Shown: positions 44,699 through 56,570 of the stretch, piece after piece
Layout: each line of letters opens with the position of its first letter
Position numbering within the stretch: the stretch's first letter is position 1
Source of the DNA: Pseudoscleropodium purum
Taxonomy: Eukaryota > Streptophyta > Bryopsida > Hypnales > Brachytheciaceae
Direction: 5' to 3'
NCBI GenBank assembly: GCA_963969395.1
Contig: OZ017797.1
Location: 34,968,001 to 35,032,000, forward strand
DNA length: 64,000 nucleotides
Made by a program: the position numbers and the translations under genes
Notes under the pieces: model-generated
What the model was told of the DNA's origin: nothing
The model's database searches: none
What the model saw: only the letters and a program-made list of their open reading frames with translations

Positions 44699-46171
44699 TT
44701 AACCCCTAAAGTTCCTTGATTATATTTTCACCAATAATGCTCTAAAACTACTATTTTTAGGACAAGTACCAAAAAAAATTTTAAACGTTTTTGACACATT
44801 CAACCATAGGATCTTGTAGTATGATCATTTTGAAATATGTGGAAAAAAATTCAGAAATTTCCACCATGTAGATTGCAAGATTGTAGCATTTCAATTGACA
44901 AAAAGCCTTTATTTGGCCCTACGAAAAACCGGGCAGCTACACTTCACAAGGTCACATTTGTATGAAAAAATGTTCAAAATGGTTGCAACTCTTTGGATTC
45001 ATTCTTCAAGGCAAGTTAGTTACATGCTTGAAAATTTTCAAATCATTTGAATTATACAATCTATAGGAAAAAAATAGTAAGGTAAACCTGCCTATGACAG
45101 GCAAATCACCCATGACAGGCACCTAGGGAACTACCCCATTACAGGCTTCCATCAACCCATGAGAAACTTTTTCTTAAAAATAGAATTAAGACTACATTAG
45201 GTTGATTTTTAGTTGTCATCAAAGCCTTGGAATATGGTTATGGAGTTATTAATAACTGTGATAGAACATTGACACCTTTCTAGTGTAAACTGTTAGTAAA
45301 AAGTTATTTTTTAATTTCTTTATGTCATATCCATGTTAGGAAATCTTGTAACCATGTTAAAGAATGTTATGACTGCTTTGGGTGGTAAGATGACCATCAT
45401 GGAAACACTTTTCTGCTGATTTGGGGTAGTCTACAGACTTTTTTGGGCAAACTGGACAGCAAACTTCGAAAATTCACAAAAAATTCATATTTTGTCGAAA
45501 AAATAAAATTCTAGTTGCTTCCTTCATTTCTCACATTTGTCTTTGTACAAAAAAAAATCAGATTTTTTTTGTCAATGGCAATAGGACAGATCAGCCATTC
45601 TGCCTGTCATAAGTAGGTTTACCTTAAGTAGAAAGGAGAGAATGAATTAAAATACTAAATTGTTTATAATTTAGTTATGGAATTGAAAAATGCCAATTTC
45701 AATGGTTGTAATGTTGTAATAAACAATCTTCACCTAATGTTTTTATTTTTTTCCAAAAATATTGAAACTAGAGTTCAATAAAGAACTTCAAAGTTTATTT
45801 TGGAGTAGAGAATCCATAACTGCCAACAAACTAAAACATGTCATAACTTTTGATTCATTGATCAAAATGGAATGATTCAAAGCTTTTTATGTATGTAGAA
45901 ATCTAGAAAATTAATTTCAAATTTTTGTTATTGAAAAAAGTGATTTTTTCATATTTGCCTAGAGTGCCCAAGTTGAAAAACAAACTACATATTTGTCCAT
46001 AACTTTTGACTCATATTTCCAAATGTCCTAAAATTTAGTGCACATGAAAGATATTCCTCATCAACACCTTCTCATCAAATTTAGGCCAAAAATATAGAAA
46101 TGTCCGCTCACATGCACTTGCCCAAAAAAGTTATGTTGCCAAAAAATACACCTTGGTCCTTTAGGGGTTAA
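44699..46171 (-). mobile_element. TTAA-flanked MITE, subfamily A (copy A7), reverse orientation, with nested MITE
   Basis: Both TTAA sites are intact (44,699-44,702 and 46,168-46,171). On the minus strand it reads CCCCTAAAGGACCAAGGTGT at one end and, at the other, ACTTTAGGGG preceded by GAAAATATAATCAAGGA. Without the nested element (45,080-45,624) it would be about 928 bp, almost the length of A3 (929 bp). Confidence 0.85.
45080..45624. mobile_element. TA-flanked MITE nested in A7
   Basis: A 545-bp element with perfect terminal AGGTAAACC / GGTTTACCT and longer imperfect inverted repeats (CTATGACAGGCA / TGCCTGTCATAA). It interrupts GTAAGTAG: the filled site reads ...AGTA, element, TAAGTAG, while the empty homologous site at 57,313-57,324 reads AATAGTAAGTAG. 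So TA was duplicated. This fits a Tc1/mariner-type MITE. No coding capacity. Confidence 0.8.
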
Positions 46172-46395
46172 GTTATTAGAAATAGGTACTTCTACCATAT
46201 GTATAGCCATGTGTAAAGTTAGTGACATCCCACATGAATGATTTAAGGTCATATTAGGAACACTTCAAAATATCCCTACATCACATGAAAAGAGGAGGGA
46301 ATGCAAACACAAATGGATACAATTACTTTAACTAAAGTGAGATTTTTTTACTTAGAGAGGGAACTTTAGGTTATTAAATGAAAGCTTGTACCTAT
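46172..46395. other. Short AT-rich spacer
   Basis: No feature recognised. Confidence 0.4.
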
Positions 46396-46560
46396 TTATT
46401 AGAAGAAATTTGCTTTTGTCTCGACAAAATCTACATGACATGTTTATTGAGGCAAATACAAAATCTGCATTGAAAAATGTAGAAAAACGTAGATTTTGCG
46501 TTCACTTCAACAAATACATCATGTAGATTTTATTGAAGTAAATGCAAATTTCTTCTAGTG
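46396..46560. mobile_element. CACTA-type foldback MITE (165 bp)
   Basis: The right end, reverse-complemented, reads CACTAGAAGAAATTTGCATT; the left end TTATTAGAAGAAATTTGCTT is its decayed mirror. The arms continue for about 75 bp (ACAAAATCTACATGACAT / ATGATGTAGATTTTATTG). The terminus matches the plant CACTA consensus (CACTACAAGAAATTTG). Confidence 0.7.
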
Positions 46561-47899
46561 GTTGAAGATACATTCATACCAAAAACAAAAAACAGGCACA
46601 ATGAAGTTTAACCCTTGAAGGTCCGAGAAGCCCAATTTAGTTAGGAACATTGTGTTTTTAATGTATCTGACATGGAAGGTGCTTAAATTGACATATACAA
46701 CAATTACAAAAAATTTATTGATGTTGAGCTAGATCTACTACTACATGGCACTTCCAATCTAGATCATTCTTGCACTTCAAATTACATCCCTTTAAAGTTG
46801 CAAAATGGCCACATCATTCTACATGTATGGTGTTGAATTTTCAATCCAATAGTTTATGTCGTGTTATATTCTAGTGTATACTTTGTATTCTAAGAGTGAA
46901 ATACATGATCATATGTACAGTTCCTACTAGACATTTTAGCCTTAACCTTGTTGAGGTAATTAATAAGAGTGTTAATTAACATCTTTCATTTGACATCAAA
47001 CAAAGTTTCAAAATATATAACTCATAAGAGGATAAATATTCCTCCAAAAATTGACAAAGAATTCACACATAAGCGAAGAAATACAACCCTTTGAGGTTAT
47101 AAATATAATTCATTCACCATAAAGAATTGTCACAGTGTAAATAGTTCATTTCAATCTGAAATTTTATTGTTTAATTAGTATTTTATGATTCCCCCCTTAG
47201 AATGAATGTACCTTGAGAAGGACAAATAAAACCTTAGTTCATTTCAATCTGAAATTTTATTGTTTGATTAGTATTTTGTGATTCCCCCCTTAGAATGAAT
47301 GTACCTTGAGAGGGACAAATAAAACCTACTAAGATTAAGGGATATTGGGATAAATATATCAATCTCACTATGATCCCAAAATCAAGCCTTTTTTTTTATT
47401 GGAAGATCATGTAGATAACACACAAACAACACAACTAAAAAAAACCTTGACCACTTGTATTCACCATGTTGCTCACTACACTTCCTTCCAATTTCAATCT
47501 TCCATTGCAATGGAGGTTATTTAATCCCTCTTGTAATTAAGATTTACACTCATCATGGTGTAAATGTGCTTTAATAACATTGTTAGAAAACTTCATTGTT
47601 GTTGATTGGTTTCAATTTAGAGAGCCATTTGCCGTGCCACACAAAAGTCACACTACCTATAGCAATTGATTTAGATACATTGAAGAAGTAAAATGTATTT
47701 TTGTAGATTGGCATTTTCCTCAAGGTTACATATAGTGTTCAATTGATGGAAAAAAAATCACCATTTAAGAAACTCAATTTAGAAATGTTGTTTTGTAAAT
47801 ATTAGAAACTTTTTGTATGAAAACAAAATGATAACTTGATTATAATAATTCAACTTGAGTATTCTTAAAATTGATGAGTAAAAATAAGGGATTTTTTTA
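46561..47899. other. AT-rich intergenic DNA with a solitary TTAA-element end
   Basis: A lone terminus TTAACCCTTGAAGGTCCGAG begins at 46,608. The 93-bp duplication is listed separately. No gene recognised. Confidence 0.5.
47144..47329. repeat. 93-bp tandem duplication
   Basis: Two nearly identical units start at 47,144 and 47,237 (GTTCATTTCAATCTGAAATT ... GGACAAATAAAACCT). Very few differences, so the duplication is recent compared with its surroundings. Confidence 0.9.
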
Positions 47900-47900
47900 G

Positions 47901-47902
<2 letters not shown>

Positions 47903-47981
<79 letters not shown>
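47903..47981. repeat. (TA)n microsatellite
   Basis: About 80 bp of uninterrupted TA dinucleotides. Confidence 0.95.
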
Positions 47982-47984
<3 letters not shown>

Positions 47985-48489
47985 CAAAACATATATTTGG
48001 TGATATACTTCCCTTCCTTCAATGAATGAAATTACTAAAGTGACACAAAATCTTAGGACAATATCACTTTTTTTTAATGAATTTATACACGTTTGGGTGA
48101 ATGTAATGTCTTCACCAATGTACTGCATGTTTTATCCTTGTCTAAGGTTCAAATAGCTAATTATTGTAGTGAAAATAATTTTATACACTAGCCAAAAATA
48201 GATGAAATAGAAACAACCAAGGTAAACTCAATCACTTGATTTTATAAACTACAAGTTTTCCAAAATCATTTGTATAAGCATAGCCCAAAATCTTCCACTA
48301 GTAGAAACCATACCTGAATAGATTAAGCTTCAAGACCTACACTTGGTTTAACTCATCATATTTTGACATATTTGAACAAGTGTGGCTCCTCTAGTAGCAA
48401 TTCACTAATGGATTTTTTATATCATTAATAAATTTGGAGAAAAAGCATTGCATTCCATGCACAACTATTAATTTTTTGCGTAACGATGG
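47982..48489. other. AT-rich intergenic DNA
   Basis: No feature recognised. Confidence 0.45.
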
Positions 48490-48870
48490 TTAATCCCTAA
48501 AAACATGAAGAAGATTTTGGACAAGATACAAATGTGTTATAAAACATAAGTTCCATAATTTTCTTGTAGTTTCCATCAAAGAAGACAATGTAAAGCACAA
48601 AGAAAAAAATATATATTTATGGTCAAAATTTTAATCTATTTGTGGATTTGCTTCAAATGAATTTTGAAGACTTGATTTTTTTAAATCCCCAAATTCAATT
48701 TCTATATTAAGCAATTGAAGATTTCTATAAATGGTCAAAAGTGTATTTTCAATGGATTTGTAACAAAAGGCGTAAGATTTAGTGATGAGACAACCAAGAT
48801 TTTCTCCAAAGATGAAGTTCTTCAACACTGAACAAAAATTGAACACTATATTCCTTATAATCTATGTTTG

Positions 48871-48924
<54 letters not shown>

Positions 48925-49056
48925 CATACATTGAAAGGCAATCCAATCTAGTTTTTAGTAAAAATATATAATTTTATAAATAAAAAAATTGTCCAAAAAT
49001 GCTACTCAAAGTCAGACAATGGGCATAAAATGATTGATTGGGTCTTTAAGGGTTAA
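48490..49056. mobile_element. Probable TTAA-flanked element with internal (TA)n
   Basis: TTAATCCCTAAAAACATGAA at the left (48,490) and GGGTCTTTAAGGG followed by TTAA (49,053-49,056) at the right. Ends are of the family type, but the interior matches no other copy and holds a (TA)n tract (48,869-48,919); pairing of these two ends is therefore tentative. Confidence 0.45.
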
Positions 49057-49648
49057 CCAACTAAAGCATAGATATTCATGCAAGATGCTAAACCTATCCT
49101 TTGAAGTGGCCCTATAGAATGAAGTTCGTATTTTGCAAGATAATTTTTTTAAATCACCTATTTTGTATTATGTTAATTCTACAATTTTTACCTTTCTTTC
49201 TCTTAGCTAATTTGAGATCTTTGATTGCAACAATGAATTTGAGATTTGCAAATTTCATTGTGTGTGGCTAATAAAAAATTCTTGAGTTTTTCCAAGGTAA
49301 AATTTACCATGTGGGCCCTACTTCACAAGACAAATTTAGGCGTCTTATGATGTTCATAACCATCTCTTCCCCTAAGTAGGTATTTGCCATGTATTAGATA
49401 ATCGATGAGCTGCACTAGTAGCAAATAGGTTATCATGTATAATTGATGTACATTTTTCAATCACAACCTTTGATCTTCATGATCCTAGGATGTAGGAGGT
49501 AAGTTGCAAAAAAAGAAGATTATGAGTTGCAACTTGTATTGCCAATGGCAATGAGTTGCCAATGAGACTATGCCACATTAGCATTGAAAAGTCAACAATT
49601 GGTTATGTGTTAATCCACCCTTCTTAAATTGAATTTTCCAAGCTTTTG
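49057..49648. other. AT-rich intergenic DNA
   Basis: No feature recognised. A short direct repeat of GCCAATGGCAATGAGTTGCC type occurs at 49,540-49,565. Confidence 0.4.
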
Positions 49649-50583
49649 TTAACCCCTAAAGGACCATTGTCCCTTCGGGGGACAAATGGGATTTTGGGCA
49701 GGTACCTACAGGCTGAAATTTTTTCCTTATTTTTTGAAACTTTTTTTGAAGATAGAAAAATTGATTAGCTTCATGGGAACATAATTTTTTTTCCAATTGG
49801 TGCCCGGAAACAAAAGTTATGCCCAAATAAGTTTAAAACAAGGGCTGAGAAGCAACAAAAAAAATTTCAAAAATTTGACTTTTAAAATTAATTAATTAAT
49901 TTTACTCATATATTATATTTTTTGTGTACATATGAAGCTTTGATTCATTCCATTTGGATTTTTTATGAGAAAGTTATGGACAATCTTGTTTTTTGGGCAA
50001 TTAAAGCATTTTCTTGAAAAAACAACTTGTAGGATTCATTTCTGAATGTAATTTTTATAATTTAAAAAAAAAAAAAGTTTCACATGGTCAATCTTTCTTG
50101 TTAAAAAAATCTCACCATTGAGATTAGTGCATTTTTATTTCATTTTAGAGATAAGAATATTTTAGATTTCTCTTCTATCTCAGACCTACTTCTATTTAGC
50201 AATTTTTTAAAGAATATAAATTAAGTTTTCTTTGAATATTTTGAATTTTTTCTAAACTCTAAACTTAATTTTATACCATAAAGATTTAAAGCTCAAAACG
50301 CTGTAGTGCAAAAAATTTAAGTTAAAAATGTTCAAAGTTAAAAAATCCAGTCCCGCAATGTGCTGAAAATTTTGTTTTTTTCACTTTAAACACAAATATC
50401 ATGCAATTTGTGCGGTCAAAAATTCTGAAATTTTTTCCACACATTCTCATAATAGTTAGGTGTAAGATCCTATGGTTAGATGTGAAAAAAAAAAAATTAA
50501 TTTTTTTTTTAATCTTTTGCCTCAGAAATGGCAGTTTTGAGTGTTTTTTTGGTAAGAAAAGGCCTTGGTCCTTTAGGGTTTAA
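49649..50583 (+). mobile_element. TTAA-flanked MITE, subfamily D (copy D2)
   Basis: Intact TTAA at both ends (49,649-49,652; 50,580-50,583). Left CCCCTAAAGGACCATTG, then the subterminal palindrome TTGTCCCttcgggGGACAA. Right GGCCTTGGTCCTTTAGGGT. The best-preserved D copy, with inverted termini CCCCTAAAGGACC / GGTCCTTTAGGG. Confidence 0.85.
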
Positions 50584-51370
50584 TGAAGGCTACAGTTCAG
50601 CAATGATAGCTGATGTGCTTGGGCCCAAAGCCAAATCAGTCCCCCAAAACTTGAGTAAAAAGCAAAGTACTGCGTCAAACAAGCTTACACACCATTCAAA
50701 AAAATGGAAATGTCACCACTCACCATTCCCCCATGGAGTGAGAGCCACTCATTGTACCCCAGCCACACCAGTCTTGTCTGTGCTTCAATTTTAAGCCTAA
50801 GTTTAAGCTTAACTTAAGTGTGACTAAAGTGACAAGATAAAGTTTGCAGCAGATTTCCACTGCAAAAGCCTGTTCCCTTGCAGACGGATTTCAAAATTTG
50901 AAACCATCCAGGAAGTGGAATTGCAGGCTCCCCCAAGCATGGGAATTAGCTTATGCTTAAATCAGCGAATCTGGTTTGATTGCTGCGTTGGAGATAACAT
51001 TAGTTTAAGCATGATATGGTCGTAGATAGATGCTTCCACAAACATGGACAGTCATAAGGACAGCTGGTGAGCGAGCTGGGAACCCCACTGTAGAGAAATG
51101 AGGATCTTTGGAAACTGCTCCCTCTGGCTGCTGTCGCCAATTAAGGGCCACTTTACACCCTGCTGAGAGGCCAGGACAATTCCCAAAGAGGCTGATTGCA
51201 CAAAGTTTCACACCAGTGTTCGGGAAGATTTTGGAGCTTTCCCGGTAGATATCCTCCTTCCACAAGAAGGGTTCAGTTGGTGAAAGGCTATGCGAGATTC
51301 AATTCCTACCAAGGATGTAATATAATTCTATTTTAGATTCTACACTGGCAATTAAAGGATTGACATTAAA
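50584..51370. other. Balanced-composition patch, no gene identified
   Basis: Open frames of 85-90 codons occur on both strands (50,528-50,794 plus; 51,005-51,265 minus) with no recognisable similarity. It lies between D2 and the hAT remnant and might belong to the flank of the hAT element. Confidence 0.35.
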
Positions 51371-51408
51371 GGATTCACCAGATTTTGTAATTAAAATCTG
51401 GTGAATCC
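51371..51408. repeat. Perfect 16-bp inverted repeat
   Basis: GGATTCACCAGATTTT, a 6-nt loop GTAATT, then AAAATCTGGTGAATCC. It lies about 60 bp beyond the 3' end of the hAT transposase pseudogene. It would form a stable hairpin in RNA and could be a transcript-end structure or the remains of an element terminus. Confidence 0.9.
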
Positions 51409-51468
51409 TCTCACCCCATGCAATATGGAATTGAGGATGGTCATAAAAAGGTTGCATGAAATCAAAGT

Positions 51469-53560
51469 TTAGGGTTCAAAATTTTCACCTTCTTCAAATA
51501 AATCCTCTGTTGTCCTTGTGAGATACCTTTTAAGATTAGTAAATAAATATCTAAACTTTCTAGCATTCTTCCACAAGGTGATGGCTTCCACTAATATGGG
51601 CTCAAAGTCTTTGGTTGGTCCTTCCATGGCCACACGCATGACACTATCCAAATGTGTTGTTGTCATGCGATTCTGAAATTTTTGCTTAATGCCATTCTGC
51701 ACAATTAAAGCTCTCTCACATGTAGCTGTACTCACACATTGACATCTTGCAATTTCAGCAAGAGTCAAAAGGTTAAGATATTTTAGTTTTAAAGATGCAC
51801 TCCAAGCAATAGATGCCCACAAATCCCCAAAGGTTCTTTCTATCCATTTAGTTGTTCTTTGCAGCTTAAAAGCAAAAAATTCTTGTTGACAAGCTGTAGC
51901 ATCTACTAAAGGAAGAAAAATTTTCCCTCGTCTACGTTTTTCCTCTCCATATTGCTTCAAAAGCAAATCTAATTGAACCACCACCCAAAATGCTAAACCA
52001 AGCTACCTTTGAGGCATGTGAATTGGATTTAGAATTTTAAAAGCATCAACAATATCATTGTCAACAAATTTGGTCTCTGAAGCCATACAAACAACTTCAG
52101 TATACAATTTTTGAAAAGAAAGGGTGCCTCTAAATTTGTACCACTAGGACCTCTAATCATGTCTATGGTATGGAATTTAGACACCCTAATTTCACTTGAC
52201 AAGCGATGGAGATAACCACCAGGGGGTCCAAATTCTAGGATGATATGAAATCCTATAATGGGATTGAAGGTATCCTAGTTCAGACCACAATAATCTATTA
52301 GAAAACACATTCTAATAGTAGCAATTTCAATTTTGACTATAGAGCCTATACAAGAAATATTCACAAGTTTGCTTTGAAAAATTTTAGACAACTTTGCAAG
52401 CATTTGGAGGATATCAACCAAGAAATAGAAGATGCAAATGAATTTAAATTCTCTTGATTTGGTATTCAAGAAGGGTCCTGATCCATCATCCCTTGATTGT
52501 GGAATATTACATATATAAACTAATACTAATTCTAAAAAATCACAAAGACAATTTATGGCTTGAAACCTAAATAGCCAATGGATTTTATGATACCTTTTCA
52601 ATGTCTTTTGAGCATCATTAAGTTCATTTTGGAATGCTTGTAAAGCTACCTTACGTTTTGATGATTTCTTAAAATGACCAGCCAATGCATTCACCATAGA
52701 ATCAACATCAGCAGAGATTCCTTTACAAGATTCAGTTTTAGAAGCCTTCAATGCAACTAAATTAGTCATATGTACAACACAATAAGTAGAAGTAAGAAAC
52801 GGGTTCACCTTTTTCAAAAGAGTCACAACTCCTATGTTCTTACCTACTATAGTGGCTACCCCATTTGATCCAAATCCTACACATTTAGACATGTCCAACC
52901 CCTAAGTCTTCACAACAGCCATTAGAGAGTCAAAAATAATTTTAGAGTCTTTTTTTCCATCTAGAATGAACAACAACCCCCCAAAACATGCCAAAGGTAA
53001 ACCTCCTTCTAAAAAAGTAGCAAATACAACAAGATGGCTATTAATTGAAATGTCAATGGATTCATCAATCATGAGACCAAAACATTTTGAATCCTTAATT
53101 CTATCTAAAATTTGCCATTGAACAACACTTGCAATAGCAAAAACCATATTAGCACATGCCTTTTTATCATGGTAGAGTTTTTCAGTCATAGGAGCATTAC
53201 ATGAAAATAGTAAATCACAAAAATTTGGAAATTTGTGAAAAAGGATTGCTTCTTTACCCATGGAATAGGTTGCCTTGAAAAGAGACATTAGAGCCTCATC
53301 ACAAGACTGATTTGCACGTGCTACTATTTTTTTAAAGCTTTTTGACCCCCATGCTTAGCCCAAGTTAGTTTCGTATGTTCCACAATTTTAGCATGATCTT
53401 GCAATGTTGAAATTTTAACATTTGTAGAACCTTCATTAGCATATACAAATTTTCCACCTCCTTCTTTACATATTTTACAAAAGATCCTTCCCAATTCACG
53501 ATCAAAAACTACCCAATCGTACCAATCATACCAAACATCCTTCCAATCTTCTTTTGTTTT
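51469..53560 (-). pseudogene. hAT transposase (ZNF862-like), decayed
   Basis: On the minus strand the translated pieces, in order, are: a TTF/BED-like zinc-finger region (53,551-53,330; FCKICKEGGGKF ... H..H), a DDE/RNase-H-like domain (53,288-52,905, with LMIDESIDIS), a further transposase section (52,898-52,278, with VGKNIGVVTLLKKVNPFLTS) and the C-terminal hAT dimerisation region (51,984-51,469, with RMTTTHLDSVMRVAMEGP). This is the order in hAT transposases of the ZNF862/KIAA1586-like group. Lesions: a frameshift in an A-run at about 53,325-53,331; TAG at 52,902-52,904; a stop at 52,275-52,277; a frameshift near 52,130; TAG at 52,003-52,005. It cannot make a full protein. The terminal inverted repeats of the element could not be located. 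Confidence 0.85.
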
Positions 53561-53686
53561 TTGTATCGGAGTAAGTCCTTTACTAAAGGGTGCTTCTCAC
53601 ATGGGCTGACCAAGTTGAGAGGCCATGGGAGTTCATGGCCAAACTTTAGGTGAGAGTCCAAAGAAATGGGCAATAAATGGTAAATT

Positions 53687-53755
53687 CAACAGACTCTCGA
53701 CTAGAGTTTGTGTCGCCACAAAGTGGTGATTCAAACTTTGGTTGAGAGTCTGTTG
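53687..53755. repeat. Imperfect 33-bp inverted repeat (foldback)
   Basis: The arm CAACAGACTCTCGACTAGAG...CGCCAC pairs with GTGGTG...GGTTGAGAGTCTGTTG across a 3-nt loop, with roughly eight mismatches. The motif GAGAGTC/GACTCTC and close variants (TCGAGAG) recur across 53.6-53.9 kb. Confidence 0.75.
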
Positions 53756-54404
53756 CAAGGCTACTTCCATGTGAGAGATGGGGCTACCATGTAGGCAATT
53801 TGGAGGGCGACGAACTTTGGATTGTGATGCCTTGTGTGAAGGGTCGAGAGGCCAAAGTCGGGGGTTTCTGAGATATGATTGGTGGAGGTTGACGAACTCT
53901 CGACCTTCGGCCCATGTATGAAGTGGCCCTAACTGTTTCAGTTGAGGAAGAAGAACCAACAACACATGTCTGTATATCTATGAAGTCTCTACCAGTACCA
54001 ACCCTAAACATCATATTCCTCATAGTTCTTTGACATTTAGCCATAATGAAACAACAAGCAATAACAAAACTGAGAATGGAGTAGGTCAAAAATCTTAAAT
54101 GATGTTTGCAGCAGTTGAATTGAGGCAAGTGATAGTAGCAACGACAAGGTTGTGAACAACACCAATAATTGCTCCAATTCCAACTCCAAAAAAAACACCA
54201 ACTAATTAGCAACCAAAAAACGCTACCAATAGCACAATGCAAGGCCAATAGTAGCAACAATTGGAGAGCAATGCAACTGAAATAATGTGGGGAACAATGT
54301 GGAGAGTAGAGCAAGAAGGAAGGCAATAAGTAGGGAGGTGGACGAGGTGAGCTTCAATGAGTGGGCGGCAACGGAGAGGGCTAATCAGGGAGGCGAGGGT
54401 GCGA

Positions 54405-54418
54405 GGGGGGGGGGGGGG
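54405..54418 (+). repeat. Poly-G run
   Basis: Fourteen consecutive G, the longest in the window, beside further G-rich sequence on the same strand. Confidence 0.95.
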
Positions 54419-54582
54419 CTGGTCGAGATCAGGAGACACGGTGTGGTGAACTAGGTGAAGAGCTATTGGGCTAGACGGAGAGCCGTTGGGTTGGGTGGGA
54501 TCATGGGGAGAGGTTGGGCGGGCCAAGTAAGGAAGGGCAAGGCGGCAAAGGGTTGGAAAAGGATTGGAGTTGTTGGGCGGTA

Positions 54583-54616
54583 GGGTGGGAGGGAGGGATG
54601 GGGAAGGGAGGGGAGA
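54583..54616 (+). other. Putative G-quadruplex motif
   Basis: Contains GGGTGGGAGGGAGGGATGGGG followed by further G-runs: at least five runs of three or more G with loops of 1-2 nt, which meets the standard G4 pattern. It lies upstream of the hAT pseudogene on the template strand. Confidence 0.65.
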
Positions 54617-54660
54617 TTTAGGTGTTTTTGAAAAATATTCAAATGGTTTTTTAAGTTAGA

Positions 54661-56570
54661 CTATCCATGTACGTGCCACTCAATATACATTCACAACAGC
54701 TGAAATCCTACCTTTTTGTAAAGCAAACTGGCTAAAATTTGTTGTATTAAAAATTGAGGCAAGTAGATTATCTTCTAAATTTTTCCCTACGTCGGTAGAT
54801 TTCCTATCCTATTAATTTTTTGTCCGGTTTTTGATCCTTCACTTTCTAAACCCAACCGGTTATTCGACAATTTTCACCAGCTGACTTTGTATTAACCACC
54901 AATTCTTCCTGTTCATTGTTTTACACCCTTTGAAGTTTAGGGTTATCCTCAACTACTCATTAGAATAAAGGTTATAAGAGAGGCTAATTCTTCTAGAGGT
55001 AGAGGCCTTGATAGCATCACCAACCATTCTTGGTGAACTCCCTGACCTAAACTTAGGTGTGGCCAACATGAAATTGTAACTTCACAGGGTATTTGGCTAG
55101 GAATGCTTTAGTCTACCTACACCAAATTGGCACCTTTAAATCACAAGACACCATCCTCACCAAGTGGTTGATTGTGAGGCACAAATTTTGTCAATGGTTG
55201 TTTCGTCCTCTTTTGTATTGAATTTTTCAATTTTTGAATTCACCTTATTCTTTTTCAAATTCCAACCACCCTACAGCCATCTCATGACCTATGGATCAAC
55301 CTTCAAATCATCAATGCACATCTTCACTTGTTTTGTTGGGTTGTAAAGGTAGGAGTGACTAGGGGACAAAAAGAGCTTAGAAAGTATAGGGCTTAGGCCA
55401 ACCCATTTCCCCAATTCTATTTAGGAGGAATGGATGGTGATACTATGAGGCTAAGAAGTTGGGAAAGTTGAATAAAACTTTAAAAAATCTAGGCCCCTCC
55501 CCCTTCTCTCTCTCTCTAGAGTTGTTTTACACTTAGAGTCCGGGCCAATTCCCAAGGAGGTTGATTGTACAAGATTTCAAACCTTGTTAGGCTTAAAGCC
55601 ATCTTCAACTATTGTGTTGTGATATGGCTTTTGTCTTTTTTATTAATTCATTAATGTAAAAAAAAATTATAAAAAGTTAAGAAACAAATAGCAAAATGTG
55701 TAGAAAATAAGTTAAAGCTCTATCAAAAACTTCATTGATAAAGGATTAGTATTGGAAGAGTTTAGAATTGGTGGCCAACCTAACTACGGTAGTATGTTAA
55801 AGTGTGCAATCCTGTAGCACTTAGTCAGATTAGCAAGAGCTAGCACAACGCATGAATCATACCATTTGGCATTCATATTCACAAATATCAAAATGCTTTT
55901 AATAGATCCATTTTAAACAAATAATTGAACTACTACCAGTGCATTAAATTGTTTCAAGGCCCACTTCTTCCATACATGCATATCACCAATAAACAAAATT
56001 ATAATAATTACACCATTCTTGCTATAACAATTATCTTAATTTTGAAAAACATGACATTTTGTTTACAATGAAGAAATGACAAATTGTGAAATAATTACAA
56101 GGCTACAAAACCAAAATCATCTTTAATTCATATAAGTATAAATAAACCACTTTGGATGAAAGAGATCATTTTTTGCCATTGCAAAGACAAAAGCCATATC
56201 ATACTACGGTATTCATTGAAATAAGATTATAATGGAGGCCAATTCTCCTATAAGTAAAGGCCTCAAGGACAAGAAGTTGGGTTGATTGATTAAAACCTAA
56301 AAAATTTAACCCCTCTTTTCTCTTTTTAGAGATGCTTACACCTAGAAGCTAGGCCAATTCTCCTTGGGGTTGATTACACAAAATCCGACGGATTTATTTG
56401 TTGAAAAAAAATAGTATTATATAAATATATCTTTTTAAATTGAAATTTGGCATTGGCTTCATATTCTTGGTGCACCCAATTCATTAAGCTTGGGCCTTGT
56501 TAAATCATGTCTTGTTTTAATAAACAATTCATTCCACCAAATTAGTTTGCCCTCTAAATGTAAAGCAACC
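54661..56570. other. AT-rich region with a diverged direct-repeat pair
   Basis: Sequence at about 54,955-55,010 plus 55,440-55,585 resembles 56,211-56,395 in the same orientation (AGGCCNATTC, AAGAAGTTGGG, GGCCAATTC...GGTTGATT). The left copy contains about 430 extra bases. The pair could be remnants of a small retroelement with terminal repeats or two copies of one dispersed repeat. No gene recognised. Confidence 0.45.

Larger units (their letters stand above)
53561..54660 (-). other. GC-richer flank upstream of the hAT pseudogene
   Basis: More GC-rich than anything nearby and pyrimidine-rich on the minus strand (54,330-54,620), as a 5' UTR or promoter of the hAT element might be. Open minus-strand frames (53,633-53,965; 53,784-54,326) overlap in different frames and match no known protein. 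It holds a foldback at 53,687-53,755 and G-runs, listed separately. Confidence 0.4.

Noticed and set aside
49660..49690. Similarity of the D2 left end to the 5' hairpin of U6 snRNA (GTCCCTTCGGGG-AC)
   Set aside because: The resemblance stops after the hairpin, no U6 core (ACAGAGA) follows, and sister copies have other loop bases. It is the subterminal palindrome of a transposon.
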